DNA of 64,000 bases from Nonomuraea turcica (lineage in GTDB: Bacteria > Actinomycetota > Actinomycetes > Streptosporangiales > Streptosporangiaceae): contig NZ_JAUZQF010000012.1 of assembly GCF_030718205.1 (NCBI RefSeq), positions 124,001 to 188,000 of the forward strand, in the 5' to 3' direction. Shown here one piece after another: positions 7,215-14,699 of this stretch. Numbering within the stretch: the first letter of the stretch is position 1; each line of letters opens with the position of its first letter. The notes below the pieces were generated by a model. The model was not told where the DNA came from. It saw nothing but the letters and a program-made list of their open reading frames with translations, and did no database searches. The position numbers were made by a program, and so were the translations under genes.

Positions 7215-10208
7215 TCAGCGCATCGCGGCCGTGCGTAATTCGGTGGTGAGGTCGATCAGCGTGCCGGGGCCGAGGAGGAGGCGGACCGGCACGTCCACGC
7301 CCAGCTCCCGCCGCATCCGCTCGCGGAACCTGGTGGCCAGCACGGAGTCCAGCCCGAGCAGCGTGAGTGGCACGTCGACGCCGATCTCGTGCCCGGGCAA
7401 CGCCAGGACCTGCGCCGCGAGGCCGGCGACCAGCGCGGCCAGCTCGGAGTCCGGCATACCGGCCAGGTCAGGGCGCTCCGCCCGCCCGGGGCCGGGCTCG
7501 CGGGCGGTCTCGGGCGGGAGCGCGGTCGTGGCCGAGCCGGGCCAGAAGCGCCGCCGCTGCCAGGGGTAGTGGGGCAGACGGACATACCCGCCGCCGGGGT
7601 AGACGCGCTCCCAGCGGGGGCGGCAGCCCAGCACGTACGCCCGGCCGAGCGCGGTCGCCAGAGCGGCCGCCTCCTGATCGTCGCGCCGCAGGCAGGACAC
7701 GACGGCGGCGGCCGCGCCGGCCGCCTCGGCCTCGTCCTCCAGGGAGGACTGCAGCACCGGGTGCGGGCTCATCTCGATGAACACCGTGGGACGGTCGTCG
7801 GCGAGCGCGGCCCGGGCGGCGTCGGCGAATCGGACCGGCAGCCGCAGGTTCTCGAACCAGTAGCCGGCGTCCAGCTCCGTGCCGTCGATCACCCGGTCCC
7901 ACGCGCTGGAGTGGATGGGCACGGCGCAGGGGGACGGCCGGATGCCGGACAGCGCGTCCAGCAGCGCCTCGCGCACCGGCTCCACCTGCGGCGCGTGTGA
8001 GGCGTAGTCCACATCCACCTGGCGGCAGAACACGCCGCGGCTGCGCAGCGGCTCGACCACGAGCTCCAGCGCGGCGGGGTCGCCGGACAGCACCGTGGCG
8101 TGGCCGCTGTTGACCACCCCCACGCACACCCGGCCGGCGTGCTCGCCGATGGCCTCGCGGGCCGCCTCCTCCCCGAGCCCCACCGCCCACATGGCGCCCG
8201 CGGTGGGCAGCTCGCGCAGCAGCCGGCTGCGCCTGGCCACGACGGCGGCGCCGTCGGCCACGCTGAGGGCCCCCGCGGTGACGGCCGCGGCGATCTCGCC
8301 CATGCTGTGGCCGATGAGCAGGTCGGGGTCGATGCCCCAGTCCCGCCAGACGGCGGCCAGCGCCACCTGCATCGCCCACAGCGTGGGCTGGATCTGGTCC
8401 ACGCGCGCCAGCCGCTCCCCGCGCTCCAGGACGTCCACGGGCGACCAGCCGAGCTCCGCCTCCACCGCGTCGGCGCACTCTCGCAGCCGCCGGGCGAAGA
8501 CGGGCTCGGCGGCGAGCAGTTGCCGGCCCATGCCGGCCCACTGGCCGCCCTGGCCGGGGAACACGAACACGACCTTCGGCTCCCTGGTGACGCGGTGCCC
8601 GCTGACGAGCCCGGACCGCCCGTCGCCCGGCTCGCTCACGATCGGAGAGCCCCCGCCGTCCCGCGAGCTCCGCGCGCTCGCGCGGAGCTCGCGCAGGCAG
8701 GCGGCCAGGGAGCGCTCGTCCTCGCCGACCGCGGCCAGCCGGTACTCGTGGTGCGTACGCCTGGCGCCCGCGCTGAAGCACACGTCCCCGATGTCGAGTC
8801 CGGCCTCGAGCAGGTCGGCGTAGGCGCCGGCGAGCGCGTCGAGCGCCTGCGGGTCCCGCGCCGACAGCGGCAGGACGTAGTGCGGCCGGGCCGGCGTGCT
8901 CGCCGGGTGCGCCGGCCCGGGCGCCTCGGAGAGCACGAGGTGGATGTTGGCGCCCGACATGCCGAAGGAGCTGACGCCCGCCAGGGCCGGTCTGTCCCGC
9001 TCCGGCCAGTCCCGCCCGCGCAGCGCGAGCTCGACGGCCGCGGCCGGCTGCCGCACGACGGCGTGCGGCTCCTCCACGTGCAGGGTCGGCGGTATGGTGC
9101 GGTGCCGGAGCGCCAGGGCCGTCTTGAGCAGCCCCGCCAGCCCCGACACGAACTCGGTGTGACCGATGTTGGACTTGACCGACCCCACCAGGCAGCGCTG
9201 CCCGGGATCGCGGCCCTCCCGCATGACCACGTCCAGGGCGGCCAGCTCGGTCGGGTCGCCCACATGGGTGCCGGGCCCGTGCGCCTCGACGTAGTCGATG
9301 TCGCCGGGAGAGATTCCGGCGTCGGCGTACGCGCTGCGTAGCATCGTCTCGTGGCCCTCCAGCCCCGGGGCGACCATCGAGCCGCCGGTGCGGCCGTCAT
9401 GGGTGGCGGCGCTGCCCAGGATCACCGCGTACGGGCGGTCGCCGTCGGCCAGAGCGCGCGACAGCGGCTTGAGGATCACGGCCAGCACGCCCTCGCTGCG
9501 TACGTACCCGTCGCCCGACACGTCGCCGAACCGGCACTGCCCCGAGCTGGACAGCACCCCGGCGTCGCCGAGCGAGAAATAAAGGTCCGGCACGATCTGC
9601 AGGTTGGCGCCGCCCACGATGGCCAGGTCGATCTCGCCCGACCACAGCGCCCGGCAGGCCACGTGCACCGCCATCAACGACGTCGCGCACGCGGCCTCCA
9701 CTCCCATGCTGGGGCCGCGCAGGTCGAGCTTGGTGGAGATGCGCCCGGGGAAGATGCCGCTGACGGCGGCTCCGAGCGCGGCGTGCATGTCGTACATCCC
9801 CGCGCTGCGCAGGAGGTCCCAGTAGCCCGAGGGCAGCAGGCTCGTGTAGACGCCCGTGGCGCTCCCGGCCAGGCTCTCGGCCGGGAGGCCCGCGTCGTCC
9901 AGCGCCTCCCAGGTGACCTCGAGGAGGATGCGCTGCTGCGGGTCCATCCGCAGGGCCTCGAACGGCGTGACGCCGAAGAAGCGGGAGTCGAACCCCGCGA
10001 TGTCGTCCAGGTAGCCGCCCGCACCCTCCAGGACCTCGGGCCGCCGGCCGGAGGTCGCGTCGAGGTCGAACCTGTCCTGGGGGATCGTGCCGACCACGTC
10101 CCGGCCACCGCTGACGATCTGCCAGAGGTCCGCCGGGCTCTCCGCGCCCGGCAGCCGGCAGGCGGCGCCCACGATCGCTATGGGATCTCGCTCGCGATTC
10201 ACGTGCAT
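7215..10208 (-). CDS. single-module type I polyketide synthase, KS-AT-ACP
   Basis: 997 residues from ATG 10208; an ATG at 10283 with AGG upstream is an alternative and adds 25 residues. Ketosynthase covers about 6-430, with Cys about 174 in EAACATSL (usual DTACSSSL) and His in EAHGPGTHVGDPTE (usual EAHGTGT) and in NIGHTEF. The acyltransferase follows, with PGQGGQWAGMG, nucleophile GHSMGE and the YASH motif that usually marks methylmalonyl-CoA specificity. The carrier protein ends the chain with LLGLDSV (pantetheine Ser). No ketoreductase, dehydratase or thioesterase is present. One extension step without reduction is expected, and product release must come from another protein. Neighbours: an MmyB-type regulator upstream and a terminator downstream. 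Confidence 0.93.
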   Translation of the reverse strand: MHVNRERDPIAIVGAACRLPGAESPADLWQIVSGGRDVVGTIPQDRFDLDATSGRRPEVLEGAGGYLDDIAGFDSRFFGVTPFEALRMDPQQRILLEVTWEALDDAGLPAESLAGSATGVYTSLLPSGYWDLLRSAGMYDMHAALGAAVSGIFPGRISTKLDLRGPSMGVEAACATSLMAVHVACRALWSGEIDLAIVGGANLQIVPDLYFSLGDAGVLSSSGQCRFGDVSGDGYVRSEGVLAVILKPLSRALADGDRPYAVILGSAATHDGRTGGSMVAPGLEGHETMLRSAYADAGISPGDIDYVEAHGPGTHVGDPTELAALDVVMREGRDPGQRCLVGSVKSNIGHTEFVSGLAGLLKTALALRHRTIPPTLHVEEPHAVVRQPAAAVELALRGRDWPERDRPALAGVSSFGMSGANIHLVLSEAPGPAHPASTPARPHYVLPLSARDPQALDALAGAYADLLEAGLDIGDVCFSAGARRTHHEYRLAAVGEDERSLAACLRELRASARSSRDGGGSPIVSEPGDGRSGLVSGHRVTREPKVVFVFPGQGGQWAGMGRQLLAAEPVFARRLRECADAVEAELGWSPVDVLERGERLARVDQIQPTLWAMQVALAAVWRDWGIDPDLLIGHSMGEIAAAVTAGALSVADGAAVVARRSRLLRELPTAGAMWAVGLGEEAAREAIGEHAGRVCVGVVNSGHATVLSGDPAALELVVEPLRSRGVFCRQVDVDYASHAPQVEPVREALLDALSGIRPSPCAVPIHSSAWDRVIDGTELDAGYWFENLRLPVRFADAARAALADDRPTVFIEMSPHPVLQSSLEDEAEAAGAAAAVVSCLRRDDQEAAALATALGRAYVLGCRPRWERVYPGGGYVRLPHYPWQRRRFWPGSATTALPPETAREPGPGRAERPDLAGMPDSELAALVAGLAAQVLALPGHEIGVDVPLTLLGLDSVLATRFRERMRRELGVDVPVRLLLGPGTLIDLTTELRTAAMR

Positions 10209-10288
10209 GAGTCCCGTCCCCGTCCGCGCCCTCGTCATCGAACAATTCGGTGACGCCCGGGCGCACTCGTCGAATGGCTTCATGACAT

Positions 10289-10329
10289 GACCTAAGGTCC
10301 GGGTCACGCTATGCGGATGTCAATTTATA
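10289..10329 (-). promoter_or_regulatory. candidate PKS promoter and operator
   Basis: On the minus strand a TATAAA -10-like box covers 10329-10324. It is followed toward the gene by the inverted repeat TGACC-N9-GGTCA and the small palindrome GACC-TAA-GGTC (10289-10299). The -35 region is poor. Such an arrangement fits an activator- or repressor-controlled promoter, and the regulator encoded directly upstream is the obvious candidate. This is inference from pattern only. Confidence 0.3.
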
Positions 10330-10373
10330 GATGACGGAATACGCGGAGGAGAATGCGCAGGCAGAGAAAGGCG

Positions 10374-11183
10374 CTATTCGGCCGCGGGCATCGGGAAATG
10401 GATGACGAGCCCGACCAAGGGCTCGTCCGGGGTCACCATCAGGGCCATGCGCAGCGTCCGCAGGCCCAGCCGGGGATGGCGGAAACGGCGGGTCAGGGTG
10501 CGGTGCTCCTGCACCTCGTGCCTGCGCCACAGGGAGGCGAACAGGGGGCTCAGCCGGTTGAACTCGGCGATCCTCGCCGTCAGCCGCTCGTCGTGCGGCC
10601 ACCTGGCCAGCTCCGAGCGCCATCGGGCGATGACGTCACTCGTGACGTCCTCCCAGTCGGGCAGTCGTTCCTTGGCCTTCGGTGAGACCAGCAGCCAGCG
10701 CAGCATGTTGCGGTGCTCGGGGTCGTACTTGCCCCAGTCGTCGTACCATTCGGCGGCGGCGGCGTTCCAGGCGGTGAGGTCGCAGTGGATGTCGGCGGCG
10801 TAGACCGGATACTCGCTGTCGTCCATCAGGCTGATCAGCGGCCGCATCACGTCGCCCGTCCATTGCTGCCCGTCGAGCGGCTGCGGGTTGGTCACCTGGC
10901 CGTGCACCAGCGTGTGGATGTAACGGCGTTCGTCCTCGGTGAGGTCGAGCACCCGAGCCAGGCTGTCGAGCACCTGGATGGAGGGTTTGATGTCTCGGCC
11001 CTGCTCGAGGTAGGTGTACCAGGTCGGGCTGAGGCCGGCGAGCACCGCCACCTCCTCACGGCGCAGCCCCTTCGTCCGGCGGCCCACTCCCTCGGGGAGC
11101 CCCACGTTCCGTGGCATCACCCGTGCTCGCCTGCTCCGTAAGAACCGCGCGAGCTCCTGACGACTCCAGATGTCGCCTGACAC
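10374..11183 (-). CDS. XRE-family regulator with MmyB-like ligand-binding domain
   Basis: 269 residues from a GTG with AGGGGG upstream. Residues about 10-80 are a Cro/XRE helix-turn-helix (RREEVAVLAGLSPTWYTYLEQGRDIKPS). The rest, about 110-265, is the MmyB-like PAS-type domain with the signature (W-N-A-A-A, LRWLLVSPKAKERLPDWE). MmyB-type proteins in Streptomyces control antibiotic clusters (methylenomycin is the namesake) and may bind fatty acids. It is co-directional with and just upstream of the PKS gene, and divergent from the LAL-like ATPase gene. It is the likely local regulator of both. Confidence 0.9.
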   Translation of the reverse strand: MSGDIWSRQELARFLRSRRARVMPRNVGLPEGVGRRTKGLRREEVAVLAGLSPTWYTYLEQGRDIKPSIQVLDSLARVLDLTEDERRYIHTLVHGQVTNPQPLDGQQWTGDVMRPLISLMDDSEYPVYAADIHCDLTAWNAAAAEWYDDWGKYDPEHRNMLRWLLVSPKAKERLPDWEDVTSDVIARWRSELARWPHDERLTARIAEFNRLSPLFASLWRRHEVQEHRTLTRRFRHPRLGLRTLRMALMVTPDEPLVGLVIHFPMPAAE

Positions 11184-11252
11184 AAGCGCCCCCCTGGATT
11201 GCCCCCGCTGCGCCAGCAGATCGGCCCGTTTGTCCCCTGAGTCTAGGAGTGT

Positions 11253-11268
11253 TGACGATTAATTGTCA
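11253..11268. promoter_or_regulatory. near-perfect palindrome in divergent intergenic region
   Basis: TGACGATTAATTGTCA is an AT-rich palindrome (one mismatched pair). It lies between the divergently transcribed MmyB regulator and the ATPase gene, in the place expected for an operator. The AT-richness stands out in this GC-rich context. Confidence 0.4.
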
Positions 11269-11295
11269 CGGGAGGCCGATTTCGTCAATTTGGCG

Positions 11296-11324
11296 TTGAC
11301 ATTACGGCACTGTACCCAAAAGAT
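11296..11324 (+). promoter_or_regulatory. candidate sigma70-type promoter for the LAL-like gene
   Basis: TTGACA at 11296-11301 is followed, after 17 bp, by AAAGAT at 11319-11324. The coding start is 34 bp further on. The -35 is consensus and the -10 is weak, which would suit an activator-dependent promoter. Confidence 0.4.
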
Positions 11325-11357
11325 GAATTCCGGACTTCTTTCTTAAGGATTAACGGC

Positions 11358-12686
11358 ATGAACTGGCATTTTGTCGGGCGGCGTGAACAGCTCGCCATGA
11401 TTCGGACAGTCCTTCGAGCCGCCGGCGGCGATCCCCTAATCGTCACCGGTGAGCCGGGCGCCGGGCGTACCCGGCTGGTCGAGCACGTGCTCGAATCAGG
11501 CGAGGCGGCCCGCTACGAGATCGTCCTGCTGGGCCCCCGCGACGGCGCCGGCGAGATCGCCGCCCGCGTGCGGGCGGTCCCGCAGGATCGCCCGTTGCTG
11601 CTGGTCATGGACGACGCGCAGGACAGCGATGACGAGAGCCTGCTCGCGCTGCGTGCGGCCGCCGGCCGAAGCCCGCACGCCAGGGTGCTGGTCACCACGG
11701 TGTCGGGCCCCGCAGCGCGGCGCCCGGATCCGGTGGACTGCCTCCGGTTCGAGCCGGGCGCGTGCATCGTCGACGTGCCCCCGCTCACGGCAGAGGAGGT
11801 GAGCGCACTGCTGGGCGGGCTGGCCGGCGGGCACGTACGGCAGGCCACCGCCGATGCCCTGCACGCGGCGACCGGCGGCAATCCCGGCCTGCTGCGCGAG
11901 TTCCTGGTCGGGCGCGGGCTGAGCGAGCGCCTGACCCGCGGCGCGGCCGGTTGGGAGTTCCAGTGCGCCACCGAGTGGCCGCCTCCACCGGATCCGGCCG
12001 CGGCCACCCCGCGCCTGGTGGACGCGACGCGGGAGGCGTGGGCGTCCCGGGCCTTCGACCGGGCCTTCGAGTTGTGCAAGGCGGCGGTCTGGTGCGGTGA
12101 GGGGCACGCCGTCTCCGTGCCGCTGGCCCACCTGCTGCTCCTGCGCGGCAGGGGGCGCGACAGCATGGCGTTCCTGGACTCGCTGCCGGACGGCGTCGTG
12201 CGGAGCACGCCGCACCTGGCGCTCGCCCGTGCCGTCAACCTCACCCGCGGGCCGGGCGGGCCGGCGGCCGCCGCCGAGTTCCTGCTGCGTGCCGCCGTCG
12301 CCGCCGGGCCCAGGCCGCGGCCGCTCCTGCTCGCCTACCGGGCGTGGGTCCTGGCGCTGACCGGCAGGTCCGCCGGGGACGCCGGCGCGATCGAGCGCCC
12401 GGACCGGGAGACTGCCTTGTTCGTGCACGCGGCGCAGGCCATGGCGACCCTCCGGACCCGCCCCGACGAGGCGGTCTTCCACCTGCGGCGGGCGCTCGCC
12501 CTCACCGCGGGGGGACTGGAGGTGGGCCCGCCCTGGCTGCGGCCGCACCTGACGGCGTGCCTGATCGACGCGCTGCTGCTGGCGGGCCGGGCGGGCGAGG
12601 CGACGCTGCTGGCGGCCGGCTTCCACGGAGGCGAACCCGGCTCCGGCTGGGACGTCGCCCTCGCGATGTCGCTGGCGGCCGCCTGA
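11358..12686 (+). CDS. LAL-type AAA ATPase lacking the LuxR DNA-binding domain
   Basis: 442 residues from ATG with AAGGA upstream. The start FVGRREQL is the typical opening of LuxR-family LAL regulators. Walker A is GEPGAGRTR at 31-39 and Walker B is LLLVMDDAQ around residues 80-88. A helical-repeat region follows to the end. Full LAL regulators have about 900 residues and end in a LuxR helix-turn-helix. This chain stops after the first repeats with no HTH, and the next gene converges 27 bp later, so no continuation exists. It is either a truncated regulator or a stand-alone signalling ATPase that acts through a partner such as the divergent MmyB protein. Confidence 0.8.
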   Translation: MNWHFVGRREQLAMIRTVLRAAGGDPLIVTGEPGAGRTRLVEHVLESGEAARYEIVLLGPRDGAGEIAARVRAVPQDRPLLLVMDDAQDSDDESLLALRAAAGRSPHARVLVTTVSGPAARRPDPVDCLRFEPGACIVDVPPLTAEEVSALLGGLAGGHVRQATADALHAATGGNPGLLREFLVGRGLSERLTRGAAGWEFQCATEWPPPPDPAAATPRLVDATREAWASRAFDRAFELCKAAVWCGEGHAVSVPLAHLLLLRGRGRDSMAFLDSLPDGVVRSTPHLALARAVNLTRGPGGPAAAAEFLLRAAVAAGPRPRPLLLAYRAWVLALTGRSAGDAGAIERPDRETALFVHAAQAMATLRTRPDEAVFHLRRALALTAGGLEVGPPWLRPHLTACLIDALLLAGRAGEATLLAAGFHGGEPGSGWDVALAMSLAAA

Positions 12687-12712
12687 GGCCGGGCGATGGG
12701 GCGCCTCCGGCG

Positions 12713-13942
12713 TCAGGCCAGGTTCCTGGTCACGGCCAGGGTCGTGATGTCGTCGGACTGCTCGGCGGTGCCCACGAAACCCCGCACGGCCGTGTCCACC
12801 GCCGCGAGCAGGTCCTGCGCGTGCGGCCCCGTGGCGGCCAGCACCTCCTGAAGGCGGGCGGTGCCGTACAGGGAGTGCGCGGCGTTGCGCGCCTCCACGA
12901 CGCCGTCGGTGTAGGCGAACAACGCGTCGCCAGGGCCGAGCCGCACGTGCCCCAGCGTGTACGAGCTGTCGGCCAGGATGCCGACCGCCGGTCCCGTCGG
13001 CGGCAGCAACGTCTGCCGGCCGTCGGCGTGCACCACGATCGGCGGATTGTGCCCCCCGTTGATGTAGACCAGGTCTCCGGACCACGGGTCGAGCACGCCG
13101 AAGAACATCGTGGCGAAGTACGCCTGCTTCAGGTGGTTGCGTGCCATGTACCGGTTGGTCCCGACCACCGCTTGAATGAGCGGTCCCGCGCCCAGCGACA
13201 GCAGCGGCAGCGCCGTGTCGCCCGCGGTGCCGTTCAAGGCCACGGCGGTGTCGTCGCCGAGATCCTGGACGAGCCCGGTGTGCTCGGCCGTGTGCCGCAG
13301 CAAGGTCCTGATCAAGGCCATGAACAGCGCCGCGCCCACGCCCTTGTCGCACACGTCGGCCACCACCAGCGCCAGCTTGCGCCCGTTGACGAGGGTGAAC
13401 ACGTCGTAGAAGTCGCCGGCCACCTGCCGGGCCGGACGGAAGCTGGCCGCGAGCTCCCAGCCGTCCAGCAGGGGCATCGACTCCGGCAGAAAGCCCGCCT
13501 GGATGTCGCGGGCGATGCGCAGCTCCCGCTCGTACTCGCGCAGGCTGGCCAGGGCCGCCATCTCCTCGACCGTGGTGCTCAGCTGCGAGCGCTCCCAGCA
13601 CGTGTTCGCCCTGCTGCGCAGCAGGCTGGGCAGGAAAGGGCGGGTCACAAAGTCGAAGCCGCCGCGTACGCACTCCTCCAGGGCGGCGAGGTCGTCGTCG
13701 GGAAAGGCCACGATGGTGGGCATCCGGCCGTCGACCAGGAACCGCTGGCTCACCAGCGCCATACGCTGCAGCCCGAGGGCGGCCGAGATCAGCAGCAGAT
13801 CGGGATGGGGGTGCCGCAGCACCAGGTCGTCCGGGACGACGCGCTGGACCTCGAAGCCCTCCTGGCGCAGCGCCCCGTCCAATTCGAGCACCGCCGAGGA
13901 CGCGGGCTTACCCGGTTCGGCGACCACCAGGGCCGTGGGCAT
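12713..13942 (-). CDS. SpoIIE-type PP2C phosphatase with a degenerate receiver domain
   Basis: 409 residues from ATG 13942, preceded by GGAGG; the gene overlaps the upstream kinase gene by 35 bp. Residues about 3-115 fold-match a response-regulator receiver, but the phospho-acceptor region reads PDLLLISAA (Ser where Asp is expected) and the conserved Lys is Arg (VTRPF). It is probably not phosphorylated. A helical linker (about 115-160) leads to a SpoIIE/RsbU PP2C domain, with metal-binding Asp in GDFYDVF and VVADVCDKGVGAALFM, NGGHNPP, and the terminal QSDDIT. It should dephosphorylate the STAS antagonists of this operon. Confidence 0.9.
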   Translation of the reverse strand: MPTALVVAEPGKPASSAVLELDGALRQEGFEVQRVVPDDLVLRHPHPDLLLISAALGLQRMALVSQRFLVDGRMPTIVAFPDDDLAALEECVRGGFDFVTRPFLPSLLRSRANTCWERSQLSTTVEEMAALASLREYERELRIARDIQAGFLPESMPLLDGWELAASFRPARQVAGDFYDVFTLVNGRKLALVVADVCDKGVGAALFMALIRTLLRHTAEHTGLVQDLGDDTAVALNGTAGDTALPLLSLGAGPLIQAVVGTNRYMARNHLKQAYFATMFFGVLDPWSGDLVYINGGHNPPIVVHADGRQTLLPPTGPAVGILADSSYTLGHVRLGPGDALFAYTDGVVEARNAAHSLYGTARLQEVLAATGPHAQDLLAAVDTAVRGFVGTAEQSDDITTLAVTRNLA

Positions 13943-14378
13943 TCGAGCCTCCAAGCAATCGCATGATCAGAGTGTTACGGTTGCGGCCGCCGACGTACTC
14001 GTAGTGGAATTCGTCGACCTTGCCCATGGCCAGGAGCAGTCCGTAACCGCCTTCTTCGCGCTGGCCGGGCGGCAGCGCCAGCCGCGGCTCTGGGTCGTAG
14101 CAGGCGGGGTCGAACGGCGGCGCGTCGTCCTCGATGCTGACCCGCAGCCGATCGTGCTCGATCGCGGCGGACAGGTCCACGATCCCCGTTTCTCCGCGGT
14201 AGCCGTGCTGGGCGATGTTCGTGGTGATCTCGTCCGTGGCCAGCCGCAGCCAGTAGGCCTGGCGGGAGGTCAGTCCCACCTCGTCCGCCAGCGCCTCGAT
14301 GAAATCGGCCACCACGCTCGGCAGGGACGTGTGCTGAGCGTCTACCGTGAGCCGTTTCTTGAGCCGCCAGTCGAGCAT
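13908..14378 (-). CDS. RsbW-like anti-sigma/serine kinase (HATPase)
   Basis: 156 residues from ATG 14378, which shares one base with the preceding stop (TGATG). It is a GHKL ATPase with N-box LRLATDEITTNIAQHG, G1 region IEDDAPPFDP and G2 EEGGYGLLLAM. These are typical of the short HATPase kinases that bind either a sigma factor or a STAS antagonist and phosphorylate the latter on Ser. The upstream STAS gene and the downstream PP2C gene complete a partner switch. No sigma factor is encoded nearby, so its other target is unknown. Confidence 0.88.
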   Translation of the reverse strand: MLDWRLKKRLTVDAQHTSLPSVVADFIEALADEVGLTSRQAYWLRLATDEITTNIAQHGYRGETGIVDLSAAIEHDRLRVSIEDDAPPFDPACYDPEPRLALPPGQREEGGYGLLLAMGKVDEFHYEYVGGRNRNTLIMRLLGGSNAHGPGGRRTG

Positions 14379-14683
14379 CACTGCATCACGATGCTGCGGT
14401 CGAAGCCGGTGAGCCGGATCGTCTCCGCCACCTCGGGCTTGGTCCCCACCAGAGTGATCTCCGAGCCGTGCGGCAGCTTCTGATGCGCGAACACCAGACA
14501 GCGCACGCCGGCCGACGACATGTACGTCAACTCGTCGAGGAGCAGGACCAGCTTCCCCACCTGCCGCCCCACGGCCTGGGTCACGAGGTCGTTGAGCTGG
14601 GGCGCGGTGCTGCCGTCGAGCTCGCCGGCCAGCCGGATCGTGGCGGTGTCGCCCTCCACGTTCATCTTCATGTTGAATGCCAT
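14378..14683 (-). CDS. STAS-domain anti-sigma factor antagonist (RsbV-like), copy 2
   Basis: 101 residues, a single STAS domain of normal length. The expected phosphorylation site is Ser in the loop ELTYMSSAGVR. It begins MAFNMKMNVEGDTATIRLAGELDG. It lies 16 bp downstream of glgX and is coupled to the RsbW-like gene. In the standard mechanism the unphosphorylated form captures the kinase and frees the kinase's client. Together with the other STAS gene (16712-17053), the operon supplies two competing antagonists. Confidence 0.9.
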   Translation of the reverse strand: MAFNMKMNVEGDTATIRLAGELDGSTAPQLNDLVTQAVGRQVGKLVLLLDELTYMSSAGVRCLVFAHQKLPHGSEITLVGTKPEVAETIRLTGFDRSIVMQ

Positions 14684-14699
14684 GACATGCTTCCCTTCA

